A stretch of 32,857 nt of DNA from SAR324 cluster bacterium lautmerah10. GTDB taxonomy: Bacteria; SAR324; NAC60-12. A model generated the notes under the pieces. The model was not told where the DNA came from, ran no database searches, and saw nothing but the letters and a program-made list of their open reading frames with translations. This document shows positions 15,682 to 23,489 of the stretch, piece by piece. Both the position numbers and the translations under genes were made by a program. Every line of letters begins with the position of its first letter. The first letter of the stretch is position 1. The stretch lies in contig LNZD02000013.1 of the NCBI GenBank assembly GCA_001469005.2, positions 1 to 32,857 on the forward strand, written 5' to 3'.

Positions 15682-17595
15682 ATGAGTTTTCAGTTGGTTC
15701 AGCAGCAATTTGTTTCTCAAAAATACTTCAAACCAAGACCTTCAATCGTCTTGTTGCTGATTTTCTGTTTTCTCACAGGCGTTCTTTCTCATCTCATTAT
15801 TTATTTTCACCAGCTGAATGAGGGCATCAGGGTCGTTCATAGCTTGTTCATGGGTTTGTGTTATGACCTGATGATTGCATCATTAATTACTTTTTTTGCG
15901 ATTATCTTTTTGTTTTGTTTACGGTCTAAATTTGAAAGATTAATCATTATTTTATTTTATTTTATATATAGCGCTATATGGTTTATTGACATCAATTACT
16001 ATTTTGTTTTTGGAACTCATATTCCTTTTCACACCTTGGAATACCTGGATCAATTAGATAATTTTACAAGCAACATCCTCGATATATTTGGAAACTATAC
16101 ATTTGTAGTTATTTTGATCATTCCAAACGTTTTATTCTTTTTATTCACTTGGTTTTATTTAAGAAAAAACATAAGGATCTCAAACATCAATTTGGGCATT
16201 ACGCTTTTTTATTTAATCTTTTTAGGGTCCATTTCGGGAGTTTATCCCAACTCATACGTGGCAAAAAACATGAACGACCCCCTGACTTCTTCTGCAGTCA
16301 ATTATTTTTATTGGTCCAGAAAAGTCACCAACGATGCAAAAATCAACAAACCAACAAACGCTTTACAAAAGGTGATCGACGGATTAACTGGAGAAGTTCC
16401 ACAGGAACCAAAATATACCGGCTTGCCATTGGCACGACACCACTCATCAGATTCCTGTAAAAAGGGCAATTCCCTGGATCCTCTGGCATCTGCCTTGTGT
16501 TCTGATCACAACAAGAATGTCCTCATCATTCTCCTCGAATCCTTCAGGGCTTCTGAGATCGACAGTTACGGTAGCGAAATGGGGTTAACACCGCATTTTA
16601 AAAAATGGGAACAACAGGGGATCTTGTTTGAAAATTTTTATGCCAATGGATTTCAAACACGGCATGGTGAAATCGCCACTTATTGTTCCATCATGCCCAA
16701 TTATGGAGATTCCGTTTTCAGCCATTATCAACACAATCATTTCCTCTGCCTGCCTGAACTTCTTAAGCAATCAGGTTATTCCACTTCATGGGTTCACAAT
16801 GCCGATGCTGCATTCGACAACCAATTGATAATGCTGCCCAAAATAGGGTTTCAGAAAATCATTGATCGTTTCGATTTCGACTTAGGCACAGAAGTTCTCG
16901 GATGGGGTTATTCAGATGAGGCTTTATTCAACAAATGGATTTCATTTCTGAATGGGGAAAAAGAACCTTTTTTTTCTACAGCATTGACCATCACCAACCA
17001 TCACCCATTTGATGTTCCAGAAAAATTTCAGCGGTTTGAAAACCGTACTGTTCAAAACAAATATTATGAAGCAGTTGGCTACGTCGATTCAGTACTAAAT
17101 CAATTCCTGTTGGAAGCATCCAAAACCAAATGGTTTAAGAATACACTGATATTTATCACCGCAGATACTTCAAATTACCAGAATCCCCAAAAGCCTTTTA
17201 ACCATTTTGAAGACTTTGTGAAAACGAGAACGCAAATCCCCCTTCTCATAGTTGGAGGCAACATCAAACACTCTTATCGGGAAAAGCGTTATTTCAGCCA
17301 AATTGATTTGGCTCCGACCATCATGGATGTTTTAGGATTCTCCTTCACAAACTCCTGGATGGGAAAGAGTATGCTCAAGAGCAAACATGATTCATTGGCC
17401 TTTACCAATAGACCGGGAAATTACTGGGCTGTCATGAGCCAGAAGGGTCGATACTACAATGAAGCAGATCAAAAAGATCACTTCTTTGGTTTCAGTGAAA
17501 ATGAAAATCTAAAACATGAATACAAACAAATCGGAAAAGCCTGGATCGATACAACCCGATGGTTGTTGCAGGAAAATAAGATATGGCATCCATAA
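15682..17595 (+). CDS. LtaS/OpgB-type phosphoglycerol transferase-like membrane enzyme
   Basis: This 637-residue protein has about five N-terminal membrane segments (roughly residues 15-190) and then an extracytoplasmic sulfatase-fold domain. Enzymes of this group transfer glycerol phosphate or phosphoethanolamine to envelope glycans or lipids. By comparison with S. aureus LtaS, Glu286 (in LILLESF) matches the metal ligand Glu255, Thr326 (GFQTRHGE) the nucleophile Thr300, His440 (TNHHPF) His416, and Asp495 Asp475. The next residue, normally the metal-binding His, is Thr496 (ITADTSNY). The gene is visibly more AT-rich than its neighbours, with runs such as TTTTATTTTATTT, and stands alone before a tRNA gene, which hints at acquisition. 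In a Gram-negative cell the likely acceptor is a periplasmic glycan; this is inference. Confidence 0.8.
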   Translation: MSFQLVQQQFVSQKYFKPRPSIVLLLIFCFLTGVLSHLIIYFHQLNEGIRVVHSLFMGLCYDLMIASLITFFAIIFLFCLRSKFERLIIILFYFIYSAIWFIDINYYFVFGTHIPFHTLEYLDQLDNFTSNILDIFGNYTFVVILIIPNVLFFLFTWFYLRKNIRISNINLGITLFYLIFLGSISGVYPNSYVAKNMNDPLTSSAVNYFYWSRKVTNDAKINKPTNALQKVIDGLTGEVPQEPKYTGLPLARHHSSDSCKKGNSLDPLASALCSDHNKNVLIILLESFRASEIDSYGSEMGLTPHFKKWEQQGILFENFYANGFQTRHGEIATYCSIMPNYGDSVFSHYQHNHFLCLPELLKQSGYSTSWVHNADAAFDNQLIMLPKIGFQKIIDRFDFDLGTEVLGWGYSDEALFNKWISFLNGEKEPFFSTALTITNHHPFDVPEKFQRFENRTVQNKYYEAVGYVDSVLNQFLLEASKTKWFKNTLIFITADTSNYQNPQKPFNHFEDFVKTRTQIPLLIVGGNIKHSYREKRYFSQIDLAPTIMDVLGFSFTNSWMGKSMLKSKHDSLAFTNRPGNYWAVMSQKGRYYNEADQKDHFFGFSENENLKHEYKQIGKAWIDTTRWLLQENKIWHP

Positions 17596-17618
17596 GGAGA
17601 TGCTTGATATAATTGGCT

Positions 17619-17649
17619 TTGATGATATGAAGAATTGGTTCATTATACT
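17619..17649 (+). promoter_or_regulatory. Putative promoter of tRNA-Arg
   Basis: TATACT at 17644-17649, a good -10, ends 14 nt before the tRNA. The -35 is weaker: TTGATG at 17619-17624 with a 19-nt spacer. Confidence 0.45.
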
Positions 17650-17663
17650 CGTGTCTTTCCACA

Positions 17664-17740
17664 GCGCCCGTAGCTCAACTGGATAGAGCAACTGACTTCT
17701 AATCAGTAGGTTAAAGGTTCAAGTCCTTTCGGGCGCGCCA
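17664..17740 (+). tRNA. tRNA-Arg (anticodon TCT)
   Basis: The 77-nt cloverleaf is complete. The acceptor stem GCGCCCG (17664-17670) pairs with CGGGCGC (17730-17736), followed by G and an encoded CCA. The D arm is GCTC/GAGC with loop AACTGGATA. The anticodon arm is ACTGA-CTTCTAA-TCAGT, with TCT at 17698-17700 reading AGA. The T arm is AAAGG-TTCAAGT-CCTTT. A 6-bp hairpin CCAACT/AGTTGG follows at 17742-17756 without a T-tract. Confidence 0.97.
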
Positions 17741-17741
17741 G

Positions 17742-17756
17742 CCAACTCAAAGTTGG
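17742..17756 (+). terminator. Hairpin directly after tRNA-Arg
   Basis: CCAACT-CAA-AGTTGG, 6 bp with a 3-nt loop, extendable by a G-U pair. It begins 2 nt after the CCA end. It may act in 3' processing or termination; the missing T-tract makes intrinsic termination doubtful. The following 180 nt before the next gene hold no further supported element. Confidence 0.35.
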
Positions 17757-17936
17757 TATCATCAACATTCAGATTCCATTTTTCCCACCTGTTATCCCCC
17801 GGATTCAAATAGTTCATTTCCAACATTGGATTTGAAAACCTGTTGTATTTTTTTAAATCCGGAACTTGCAGGAAGGTCCAGGGATTTGTAAAAAATGGTT
17901 TTGACCGACACCATGTTCTAAATTTTTAGAAAAGGA

Positions 17937-18482
17937 ATGGAACCAAAAAAAGAAAAAACCAGAGAGCCACAAACCTGGGCGAACCGGATCCATGAAGTTT
18001 TTAAATCGCATGGAATCACTCAAGTCAGCTATGTCCCTGATGCTGGCCATTCGAGGCTGATCCAGTTGTGCCGCGATGATCATGATCTTCGAACGGTGGT
18101 TTTAACCACAGAGGAAGAGGGAGTCGCACTCGCAACAGGTGCCTGGCTTGGCGGGCAGAGAAGTGTCTTGCTGATGCAGAGCAGTGGTGTCGGTAACTGC
18201 ATCAACATGTTTTCGATGATTCGTGAATGCAGAATTCCCTTCTTCACCGTGATCACCATGCGGGGTGAAAAGGGGGAATTCAACCCCTGGCAGTTTCCCA
18301 TGGGCCGGAATGCTGGAAAACACTTGAAGCTATGCGGATTTGAGATTGAACGGGTCGAAAAAAGTACTGAAACCCAACAGGTCATCGATCAGGTGGCACA
18401 ACAGGTTTTTATGAATTCTTCGATGGGTGCGGTGTTACTTTCCCAACAAATGATCGGGGTGAAAACTTTCAAAGATGAATGA
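17937..18482 (+). CDS. TPP-dependent decarboxylase, alpha (PYR-domain) subunit
   Basis: This is the N-terminal half of a two-subunit sulfopyruvate/phosphonopyruvate-decarboxylase-type enzyme, 181 residues. It carries the pyrimidine-binding domain: ISYVPD-like opening (VSYVPDAGHSRLIQL), TTEEEGVALATGAWLGG with the Glu that activates TPP, LMQSSGVGNCINMFSM, and the substrate-loop region FFTVITMRGEKGEFN. It overlaps the next gene by 8 nt, as expected for coupled translation of equal amounts. The only in-frame ATG has AAAAGGA touching it with no spacer, so start efficiency may be low; a stop codon lies just upstream. No aepX, sulfolactate or coenzyme M gene is nearby, so the true 2-oxoacid substrate is unknown. 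Confidence 0.85.
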   Translation: MEPKKEKTREPQTWANRIHEVFKSHGITQVSYVPDAGHSRLIQLCRDDHDLRTVVLTTEEEGVALATGAWLGGQRSVLLMQSSGVGNCINMFSMIRECRIPFFTVITMRGEKGEFNPWQFPMGRNAGKHLKLCGFEIERVEKSTETQQVIDQVAQQVFMNSSMGAVLLSQQMIGVKTFKDE

Positions 18483-19083
18483 GCCAGGAAAACGCAGTCT
18501 GAACTATCCTCTTCGACGGAGAGAGGTCGTGCAGGAATTATTGAAATCCCGGGAAGGCCTGCTTGTGGTGGCCGGACTTGGAGCGCCCGCATGGGATGCA
18601 ACTGCATCCGGTGACCATCCGCTGACTTTTCCCTTGTGGGGCGGAATGGGGGGAGCGGTTTCAATCGGATTGGGATTGGCGTTGGCACAACCCGATCAGC
18701 GGGTGTTGGTCATCACCGGAGACGGAGAGATGCTGATGGGGCTTGGGTCTCTTTCTACGGTTGGACTGCAACAGCCAAAGAATTTGGCAGTGGTTGTTCT
18801 GGACAATGAGCATTTCGGAGAGACTGGAATGCAAACCACCCATACGGCTGGTTCCGTCAACCTTGCTGAAATTGCGAGAGCTTCTGGGATTTCTTCCTCC
18901 TGGACCGTCAGAGAATCTTCCGAAATCAGCACTACTAGAGAAAAACTCCTTCATGAAGAAGGCCCGTTATTTTGCGGAATCAAGGTACGGGCAGAGACTT
19001 TACCCCTGGTGCTCCCTCCCAAAGAAGGAGAAATCCTTCAAAAGCGATTCCGAAATGCGCTGATGAATGAAAATGGAGATTGA
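18475..19083 (+). CDS. TPP-dependent decarboxylase, beta (PP-domain) subunit
   Basis: This 202-residue partner of the preceding subunit carries the diphosphate- and Mg-binding domain. The classical TPP motif runs from GDGEMLMGLGSLSTV to VVVLDN (GDG to N about 27 residues). WGGMGGAVSIGLGLALAQP precedes it, and EHFGETGMQTTHTAG is the loop found in ComE and Ppd enzymes. The ATG overlaps the end of the alpha gene in ATGAATGA. Together the pair equals one single-chain phosphonopyruvate decarboxylase. Whether it makes sulfoacetaldehyde, phosphonoacetaldehyde or another aldehyde cannot be read from sequence. Confidence 0.87.
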   Translation: MNEPGKRSLNYPLRRREVVQELLKSREGLLVVAGLGAPAWDATASGDHPLTFPLWGGMGGAVSIGLGLALAQPDQRVLVITGDGEMLMGLGSLSTVGLQQPKNLAVVVLDNEHFGETGMQTTHTAGSVNLAEIARASGISSSWTVRESSEISTTREKLLHEEGPLFCGIKVRAETLPLVLPPKEGEILQKRFRNALMNENGD

Positions 19084-19144
19084 TCGGAATTAACTCATTC
19101 AAAGTATAGATAGTGTCCTTTCCATTTTAAAAATTTTGCAACCC

Positions 19145-19600
19145 ATGTTTCGAAGCACCAAAACCTTTCATTTCCTCCCCTGTGCACATCGCCAATGGCG
19201 TGATGAGGGGCACTGCAGATTTGTTCACGGATATGACCGAAGTGTTCACCTGGTCTTTGAATGCTCAGAACTGGATGACAAGATGTGGGTCATGGATTTT
19301 GGAGGATTGAAACCCATCAAGGCCTGGCTGGAAGACCTTTTTGACCATACCTTGTTGATCAATGAAGACGATCCCGAGCTCGAATTTTTTCAGGAAATGG
19401 AAAAAAGGGATTTGTGCCGACTGAGGGTGATGCCGAATGTCGGCATGGAAGGTTCGGCAAAATATGTATTTGAATACATCGACCAATGGGTAAAAAAAGA
19501 GACTGATAACCGTGTTTCCCTTTATTCCGTGGAATGCCGGGAAAACGAGAAAAATTCCGCCATCTTCATCCGTCCCGAGGCCTCAAGTAGTCAGAAATAG
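19145..19600 (+). CDS. 6-pyruvoyltetrahydropterin synthase / QueD-like protein, HGY variant
   Basis: This 151-residue T-fold protein resembles QueD and PTPS, which act on dihydroneopterin triphosphate. By alignment to E. coli QueD, His15 matches zinc ligand His16, Cys24 the catalytic Cys27, and His28 zinc ligand His31. The third zinc ligand, His33 of the HGH motif, is Tyr30 here (FVHGYDRSVHL). MDFGGLKPIKAWLEDLFDHTLL matches the DF-x-LK and DH motifs of the family (in part: VMDFGGLKPIKAWLEDLFDH). I have the impression that similar HGY proteins occur in alphaproteobacteria. ATG 19145 is preferred to TTG 19136. No queC, queE or folE is nearby. It follows the TPP decarboxylase genes by about 60 nt. 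Confidence 0.75.
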   Translation: MFRSTKTFHFLPCAHRQWRDEGHCRFVHGYDRSVHLVFECSELDDKMWVMDFGGLKPIKAWLEDLFDHTLLINEDDPELEFFQEMEKRDLCRLRVMPNVGMEGSAKYVFEYIDQWVKKETDNRVSLYSVECRENEKNSAIFIRPEASSSQK

Positions 19601-19621
19601 GCTAAGAAACTTGTTCATGGT

Positions 19622-20071
19622 TCAGCTTTTTGAGGCAGTCGAGTCTTTGATGAACTGAATCCAACTTCGCAGAACACGATGTTCGGTCTTGTACGAACTG
19701 TCGATTTCGTCGACCCGCTTTCCTGTTTTGAGAGTCTGAAGGTTCGGATCGTTACGATAATGAACCTCTACTTTGGTCGAAAACAAAGTCCCCTTCACAC
19801 TGACTTGCAGAAGGTAATGCAGATTTTCAGCGCGATCCTGTTGCATCGTAGCGTGGGTCAGTTTTAAATTCACCCCCCCTTCAACCGATTTCATCTGACA
19901 CGAGTGCGCACCGCAACTCACCTCTTCATACTTCGATTTCTTGATCACAAAATCGATGATGCCAATGGACTGGGAGGTCTCCATCGGAAGGCTTTGGGCG
20001 AATGCCGTTTGTCCTAGAATGACCGCCACCATCAAGACTCCAAAAAAAATATTCCTCATTTTTTTACTCAT
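19622..20071 (-). CDS. Secreted hypothetical protein
   Basis: I do not recognise this 149-residue protein. A clear Sec signal peptide occupies residues 1-26 (MSKKMRNIFFGVLMVAVILG, then a cleavage site after TAFA). The mature part is about 120 residues, mixed strand-like, with two close cysteines (VSCGAHSCQM) that could form a disulfide in the periplasm. It ends 22 nt from the convergent QueD-like gene and diverges from the FecR-like gene. Confidence 0.7.
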   Translation of the reverse strand: MSKKMRNIFFGVLMVAVILGQTAFAQSLPMETSQSIGIIDFVIKKSKYEEVSCGAHSCQMKSVEGGVNLKLTHATMQQDRAENLHYLLQVSVKGTLFSTKVEVHYRNDPNLQTLKTGKRVDEIDSSYKTEHRVLRSWIQFIKDSTASKS

Positions 20072-20167
20072 CTAAAATTGATTGAATCAAATTAAAGACT
20101 TTCATGCAAGAAAAGGAGAATTTAAGAATACGGTAGAAGATTTTTCAGCTATGGTGTTTTTTCAACG

Positions 20168-20202
20168 TCTTTCTTGATATTGCTTCTTTAACTCAAGAAA
20201 GA
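20168..20202. promoter_or_regulatory. Inverted repeat ahead of the FecR-like gene
   Basis: TCTTTCTTGA (20168-20177) and TCAAGAAAGA (20193-20202) are a perfect 10-bp inverted repeat with a 15-nt spacer, 35 nt ahead of the ATG at 20237. The spacing suits a dimeric regulator's site or an mRNA hairpin. Confidence 0.5.
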
Positions 20203-20236
20203 TAGATTATCATTCTAATCAAATTCAGGAGGACCC

Positions 20237-21187
20237 ATGCGAAACTCATTCATAAGCTTACTCATCCTTTTTGGACTGGTGATGCCCGTCCAGGACCTCT
20301 CTGCCAAGAGACAGCCTGCAGGAATGCTGATTGAGGTCAAAGGTAAAATCGAATACAGCAAGAAAGGTAAGAAATGGAGGAAGGTCCGAAGAAATAAATT
20401 TATCTATGATAAATATTTTGTTCGGGTCGGCGATGGTGGATCGGTAAAATTCCTCAATCAGGAGACCAATGAAACCACGGCACTGACTCCAGGAAGTGAA
20501 ATCCAGGTCACCAAAAAAGGGTTGAAGGTGATCAAAGGCGCTTTGGGAGAAACAGACTCCGCCGGTGGGTTGCTTACGGGTCTGGGCAAGCAATTCAAGA
20601 AGACCCAGAAATACACCACCGTTCGACGTTCCGTCAAAAAAGAGGGAATCCACCTTAAACTGGCGACCAACACCGTGACTGATGAATTTTCAGAAGTCGC
20701 CTGGCAAAACGTCGGCAAAGACTACCATTACAAACTTCATATCGGAGTCAAGGACCGAAAGACCAGGAAGTTTAAACCTGAAATCAGCTATGATGTCCCG
20801 GGAACCGAGCTTCCGTTGGTTCGTGTGAAAATTGATCCGATCAAGAAAAATAAAAAATACATGGTTGAGGTCTTCGAGGGGCAGAAATCTGTATTTGAAA
20901 CAAAAGACGGAAACCTGAAAACACTTCCAACGAAAAAACTGAAAGCCTTTGAAGAACAACGAAAAAAGGTCCGCAGTTTCGATGAAAGCGGATTTCTCTA
21001 TGCGGGTTTATTGAAAGACAATGGATTGTTGGTTCCGGCATTGGATGAATACAATCGGTTCTTTGAAGAATTCTCGGATGATGAAGACATCAACGAACTG
21101 AGACCTTTTCTGATCGAAGTTTACACACGACTTCGTCTCGAAGAGATGAAAATGGCCGAACTGAAAAAATACGAGGCCAGTCTCTAA
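20237..21187 (+). CDS. FecR-domain-like secreted protein
   Basis: This 316-residue protein has a Sec signal peptide (about residues 1-23, [20 protein letters not shown]). A FecR-like beta domain follows ([53 protein letters not shown]), the fold seen in iron-signalling FecR and in many periplasmic scaffold proteins. The middle, about 145-230, looks like a second beta domain. The last ~70 residues are helical and TPR-like ([20 protein letters not shown]). No sigma factor or TonB receptor is next to it, so a FecR signalling role is unlikely. AGGAGG at 20227-20232 marks the start. It ends at a strong hairpin. Confidence 0.7.
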   Translation: MRNSFISLLILFGLVMPVQDLSAKRQPAGMLIEVKGKIEYSKKGKKWRKVRRNKFIYDKYFVRVGDGGSVKFLNQETNETTALTPGSEIQVTKKGLKVIKGALGETDSAGGLLTGLGKQFKKTQKYTTVRRSVKKEGIHLKLATNTVTDEFSEVAWQNVGKDYHYKLHIGVKDRKTRKFKPEISYDVPGTELPLVRVKIDPIKKNKKYMVEVFEGQKSVFETKDGNLKTLPTKKLKAFEEQRKKVRSFDESGFLYAGLLKDNGLLVPALDEYNRFFEEFSDDEDINELRPFLIEVYTRLRLEEMKMAELKKYEASL

Positions 21188-21222
21188 ATCCAGTCGTTTT
21201 TTCGTCTCATTTTACCCACCCT

Positions 21223-21256
21223 TTTGACGACCCCCATCCTCATGGGGGTTGTCAAA
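21223..21256. terminator. Strong 15-bp hairpin after the FecR-like gene
   Basis: TTTGACGACCCCCAT (21223-21237), loop CCTC, ATGGGGGTTGTCAAA (21242-21256), with one G-U pair. The stem is very stable and lies 36 nt after the stop. No T-tract follows on either strand, so it may act with Rho, as an mRNA 3' end block, or not as a terminator. Confidence 0.5.
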
Positions 21257-21308
21257 TGTCAGTCCATAGCAGGGAACTGAAAATCCATTCAGTCATCCTC
21301 TATATTCA

Positions 21309-21803
21309 ATGAAAGATTCAGAAGTAAAAAATCGATACGAAGATTTCCTGAACGGATTCGACAGCCTGTGCATGTCAACCGTGGACAGCGAAGGTTGGCC
21401 TTTGATCAGCTATGCACCTTTTGTGGTTGATGATAATCGTTCTTTTTATGTTTTCCTGAGTGATCTCGCAAAACACACTTCGTATCTTCGAGAAAGCGGG
21501 AAAGCCAGTGTTATGTTCATTGAAGATGAAAATGCGACTGCCCAGATCTTTGCAAGGACCAGGGTCATTTTTCAGTGTGATGCCATCGAAATGACAAGGA
21601 GTTCCAAATCTGCTGAACGGATGCTGTCAAAAATGGAGGACCGGTTCGGGGAATTGCTGATCACCCTGCGGAGTCTTTCAGATTTTCATCTTTTCCGTCT
21701 TTCCCCAAAAAATGGAACCTTTGTGATGGGGTTTGGTCAGGCTTTCTCCATTTCTGGAAAAAGAATGGAAATCCTGAATCATGTGAAAATCGAGAAAAAG
21801 TAA
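21309..21803 (+). CDS. HugZ-like heme/FMN-binding split-barrel protein
   Basis: This 164-residue protein of the pyridoxamine-phosphate-oxidase-like split barrel matches the HugZ heme-utilisation group. The key stretches are MSTVDSEGWPLISYAPFVV, FLSDLAKHTSYLRE, ASVMFIEDENATAQIFARTR, and LSDFHLFRLSPKNGTFVMGFGQA. HugZ proteins bind and help degrade heme. It is shorter than H. pylori HugZ and lacks its C-terminal heme-loop extension, so function may be closer to a general FMN or heme binder. The stop TAA shares its last A with the ATG of the following small membrane protein gene, so the two are translationally coupled. Confidence 0.85.
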   Translation: MKDSEVKNRYEDFLNGFDSLCMSTVDSEGWPLISYAPFVVDDNRSFYVFLSDLAKHTSYLRESGKASVMFIEDENATAQIFARTRVIFQCDAIEMTRSSKSAERMLSKMEDRFGELLITLRSLSDFHLFRLSPKNGTFVMGFGQAFSISGKRMEILNHVKIEKK

Positions 21804-22099
21804 TGAGGTTTTTTCCAAGTCTTGGTTTTCCCAAGCTGTTAATCCTGTCCGGAGTATTTTTATTTTTAATTTATACCGGATTGATCAGCCTGGCAGCTTT
21901 TGGAGGGATGCAATATCTGGCGAAGAAGGATCGTGAATGGAATGAGCAAATCCAACAGCATCACATGCTCCAGCAAACGTTTCTGGAAGAGATGAACCGG
22001 GATGAACCAAATTTTTCAGGATTTTCAACAAAAACAAAAATTGCCCTGTTCAACACTTGGCTGCTCAAGCATGAAACCAAATCAAACTCAGGAGATTAG
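21803..22099 (+). CDS. Small single-span membrane protein
   Basis: I do not recognise this 98-residue protein. One hydrophobic segment (about residues 10-36, LLILSGVFLFLIYTGLISLA) is followed by a short helical hydrophilic tail. The ATG overlaps the stop of the HugZ-like gene (TAATG), which supports that it is real. Its stop overlaps the convergent tpm stop by 4 nt. Coupling to the HugZ-like protein suggests a membrane anchor or partner, but there is no motif to prove it. Confidence 0.65.
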   Translation: MRFFPSLGFPKLLILSGVFLFLIYTGLISLAAFGGMQYLAKKDREWNEQIQQHHMLQQTFLEEMNRDEPNFSGFSTKTKIALFNTWLLKHETKSNSGD

Positions 22100-22758
22100 T
22101 TCTTTTCGAATAGGTAGACCGATTCATTAAGCCACTCGAGTCCTCTCTCACGCATCCGGTCTTCCAGGTTATTTCTGGTTTCAAGCACTTCCAAAGTTCC
22201 TTTTTTTGAAAACAGATTTTCCACTTCATTTTGGCTGACGCTGTAAGGCGGGCCTGACATTTTTGAAGGATCATAATCAACACAGATCAGAAGCAGCCTG
22301 GAGCCTGCACCCATCAAATCAGTCAGGCCCTGGACATAGTCTGGACGGAGTTCTTCCGGAATTGCCACCAGTGATGCACGGTCGAAAACTGCTTGGAAGG
22401 AATCTTCGACTTCCAAATTAAGGTCAAAAAAATTGCCCTGTAGGATTTTCAGCCCTTGGTGACTGTAAGCATTAAACGGGGAGTTTTTTTGAATTTCCGG
22501 AATGATTTGCTGTTCCCTGAAAAAATCCAACACGGCTTTTTCCACAAGCTCGACTCCGATCACAGTCTCAACCTTTTCGGAGAGCCAAACCAGATCCAAA
22601 GATTTTCCGCAAAGCGGAACCAAACAACGCTTAGGTTTGATTTCATGCAAATGATGCCAGTATTGGAGCAGAAAAGGGTTGGGCTTCGCCACATGAAAGC
22701 CAATCCGGTCTTCGTCCCACCTTGATGACCAGCCATCAAAATCGTATTTTTGGTCCAT
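22096..22758 (-). CDS. tpm: Thiopurine S-methyltransferase
   Basis: This SAM-dependent methyltransferase of the TPMT family is about 220 residues from ATG 22758. Landmarks are DGWSSRWDEDRIGFHVAKPNP, the usual opening (in part: WSSRWDEDRIGFHVAKPNPF), and the SAM site VPLCGKSLDLVWLSE, then VIGVELVEKAVLDFF, YDFDxA-like FDRASLVAIPEELRP and LLICVDYDPSKMSGPPYSVS. These enzymes methylate thiopurines, and in bacteria tellurite or selenium compounds. A TTG at 22800 would add 14 residues and overlap the upstream lipoprotein stop (TTGA); the ATG gives the family-typical N-terminus. It is probably cotranscribed with the lipoprotein gene. Confidence 0.92.
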   Translation of the reverse strand: MDQKYDFDGWSSRWDEDRIGFHVAKPNPFLLQYWHHLHEIKPKRCLVPLCGKSLDLVWLSEKVETVIGVELVEKAVLDFFREQQIIPEIQKNSPFNAYSHQGLKILQGNFFDLNLEVEDSFQAVFDRASLVAIPEELRPDYVQGLTDLMGAGSRLLLICVDYDPSKMSGPPYSVSQNEVENLFSKKGTLEVLETRNNLEDRMRERGLEWLNESVYLFEKN

Positions 22759-22796
22759 TAATTTTTTTGAAGACTTTGTAAGATCTATCTTCAGGA

Positions 22797-23489
22797 TCAA
22801 CTGGTTTGAGGTCTCAGTTTCTTCAGATTTTCGTAACGAAGCCTGTGCCAGGGCACCACGAAACTATCTTCAAAATGTTTCAGGAGGTCCCGTGTTAGTT
22901 CGAGTGCAGCCTCTTCCCTCCCGATTCCATCAAGCTCATCGTCATCAGGTTTGTAATTCAGTCTGACCCGATGAATCTGGAGCCCATTGCTTAAATCGAT
23001 GAGTTGCAACCGCATGATCCAGGTTTCAGGGGATGTGCATTCCAGGGTACAGGGATAGGCGATGAACTGATAAAGAAGCGCCTGGTCTACTTGGTGCCCG
23101 GAAGACAATTTCGCAGCCAGGGTTTTTTCAGTGATGCCTGCCAGAGCCAGTGATGTTTTGAACTGTTCAAGGTCCAGTCTCAGTTGCTGATTTTCTCTCC
23201 AGCTTGCTTTCTGAGAATCGAAACCTCTGATTTCTCCCAGCCACCGATGCCCGGAAACCTGCTTTTCAACCTCCAAACCCAGTTCTGTCCAAACCTTGGA
23301 ATTGATCCCTGAGGGCTTCACTCCTTGAAGTAAAAGGATGTTTTTCCCTTTATGGGGATAAAGGTCCGGAACCGAATGCTCCGAGTAAATGGTGCATCCG
23401 GAGATCCATGCCGTCGTCAAAATCAATCCAACCAGGAACAATTTGGTCGGAGAAAATATTGGTTTCTGCATAAAATGATGTTTCTTCAT
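22797..23489 (-). CDS. Putative lipoprotein, unknown function
   Basis: I do not recognise this 230-residue protein. It has a lipoprotein signal with lipobox ISGC (Cys32), preceded by a basic region and the hydrophobic LFLVGLILTTAW. The mature part has a strand-like opening (KGKNILLLQGVKP), a long helical middle and a Cys pair (YPCTLECTSPE). LQLIDLSNGLQIHRVRLNYK recalls small envelope lipoproteins that build on secreted hydrolase or LPS-assembly-like folds, but this is not proof. It is transcribed divergently from prfB and overlaps or abuts tpm downstream. Confidence 0.65.
   Translation of the reverse strand: MKKHHFMQKPIFSPTKLFLVGLILTTAWISGCTIYSEHSVPDLYPHKGKNILLLQGVKPSGINSKVWTELGLEVEKQVSGHRWLGEIRGFDSQKASWRENQQLRLDLEQFKTSLALAGITEKTLAAKLSSGHQVDQALLYQFIAYPCTLECTSPETWIMRLQLIDLSNGLQIHRVRLNYKPDDDELDGIGREEAALELTRDLLKHFEDSFVVPWHRLRYENLKKLRPQTS

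Noticed and set aside
17664..17740. tRNA-Arg as the attachment site of an integrated element
   Set aside because: No integrase, no repeat of the tRNA 3' end and no mobile genes on either side.
17799..17862. CCGGATT...AATCCGG inverted repeat between tRNA-Arg and the decarboxylase genes
   Set aside because: 7-bp arms with a 50-nt loop are expected by chance in such AT-rich sequence.
20078..20090. TTGATTGAATCAA as an FNR box
   Set aside because: The half-sites TTGAT/ATCAA are separated by 3 nt, not 4, and no anaerobic gene is nearby.
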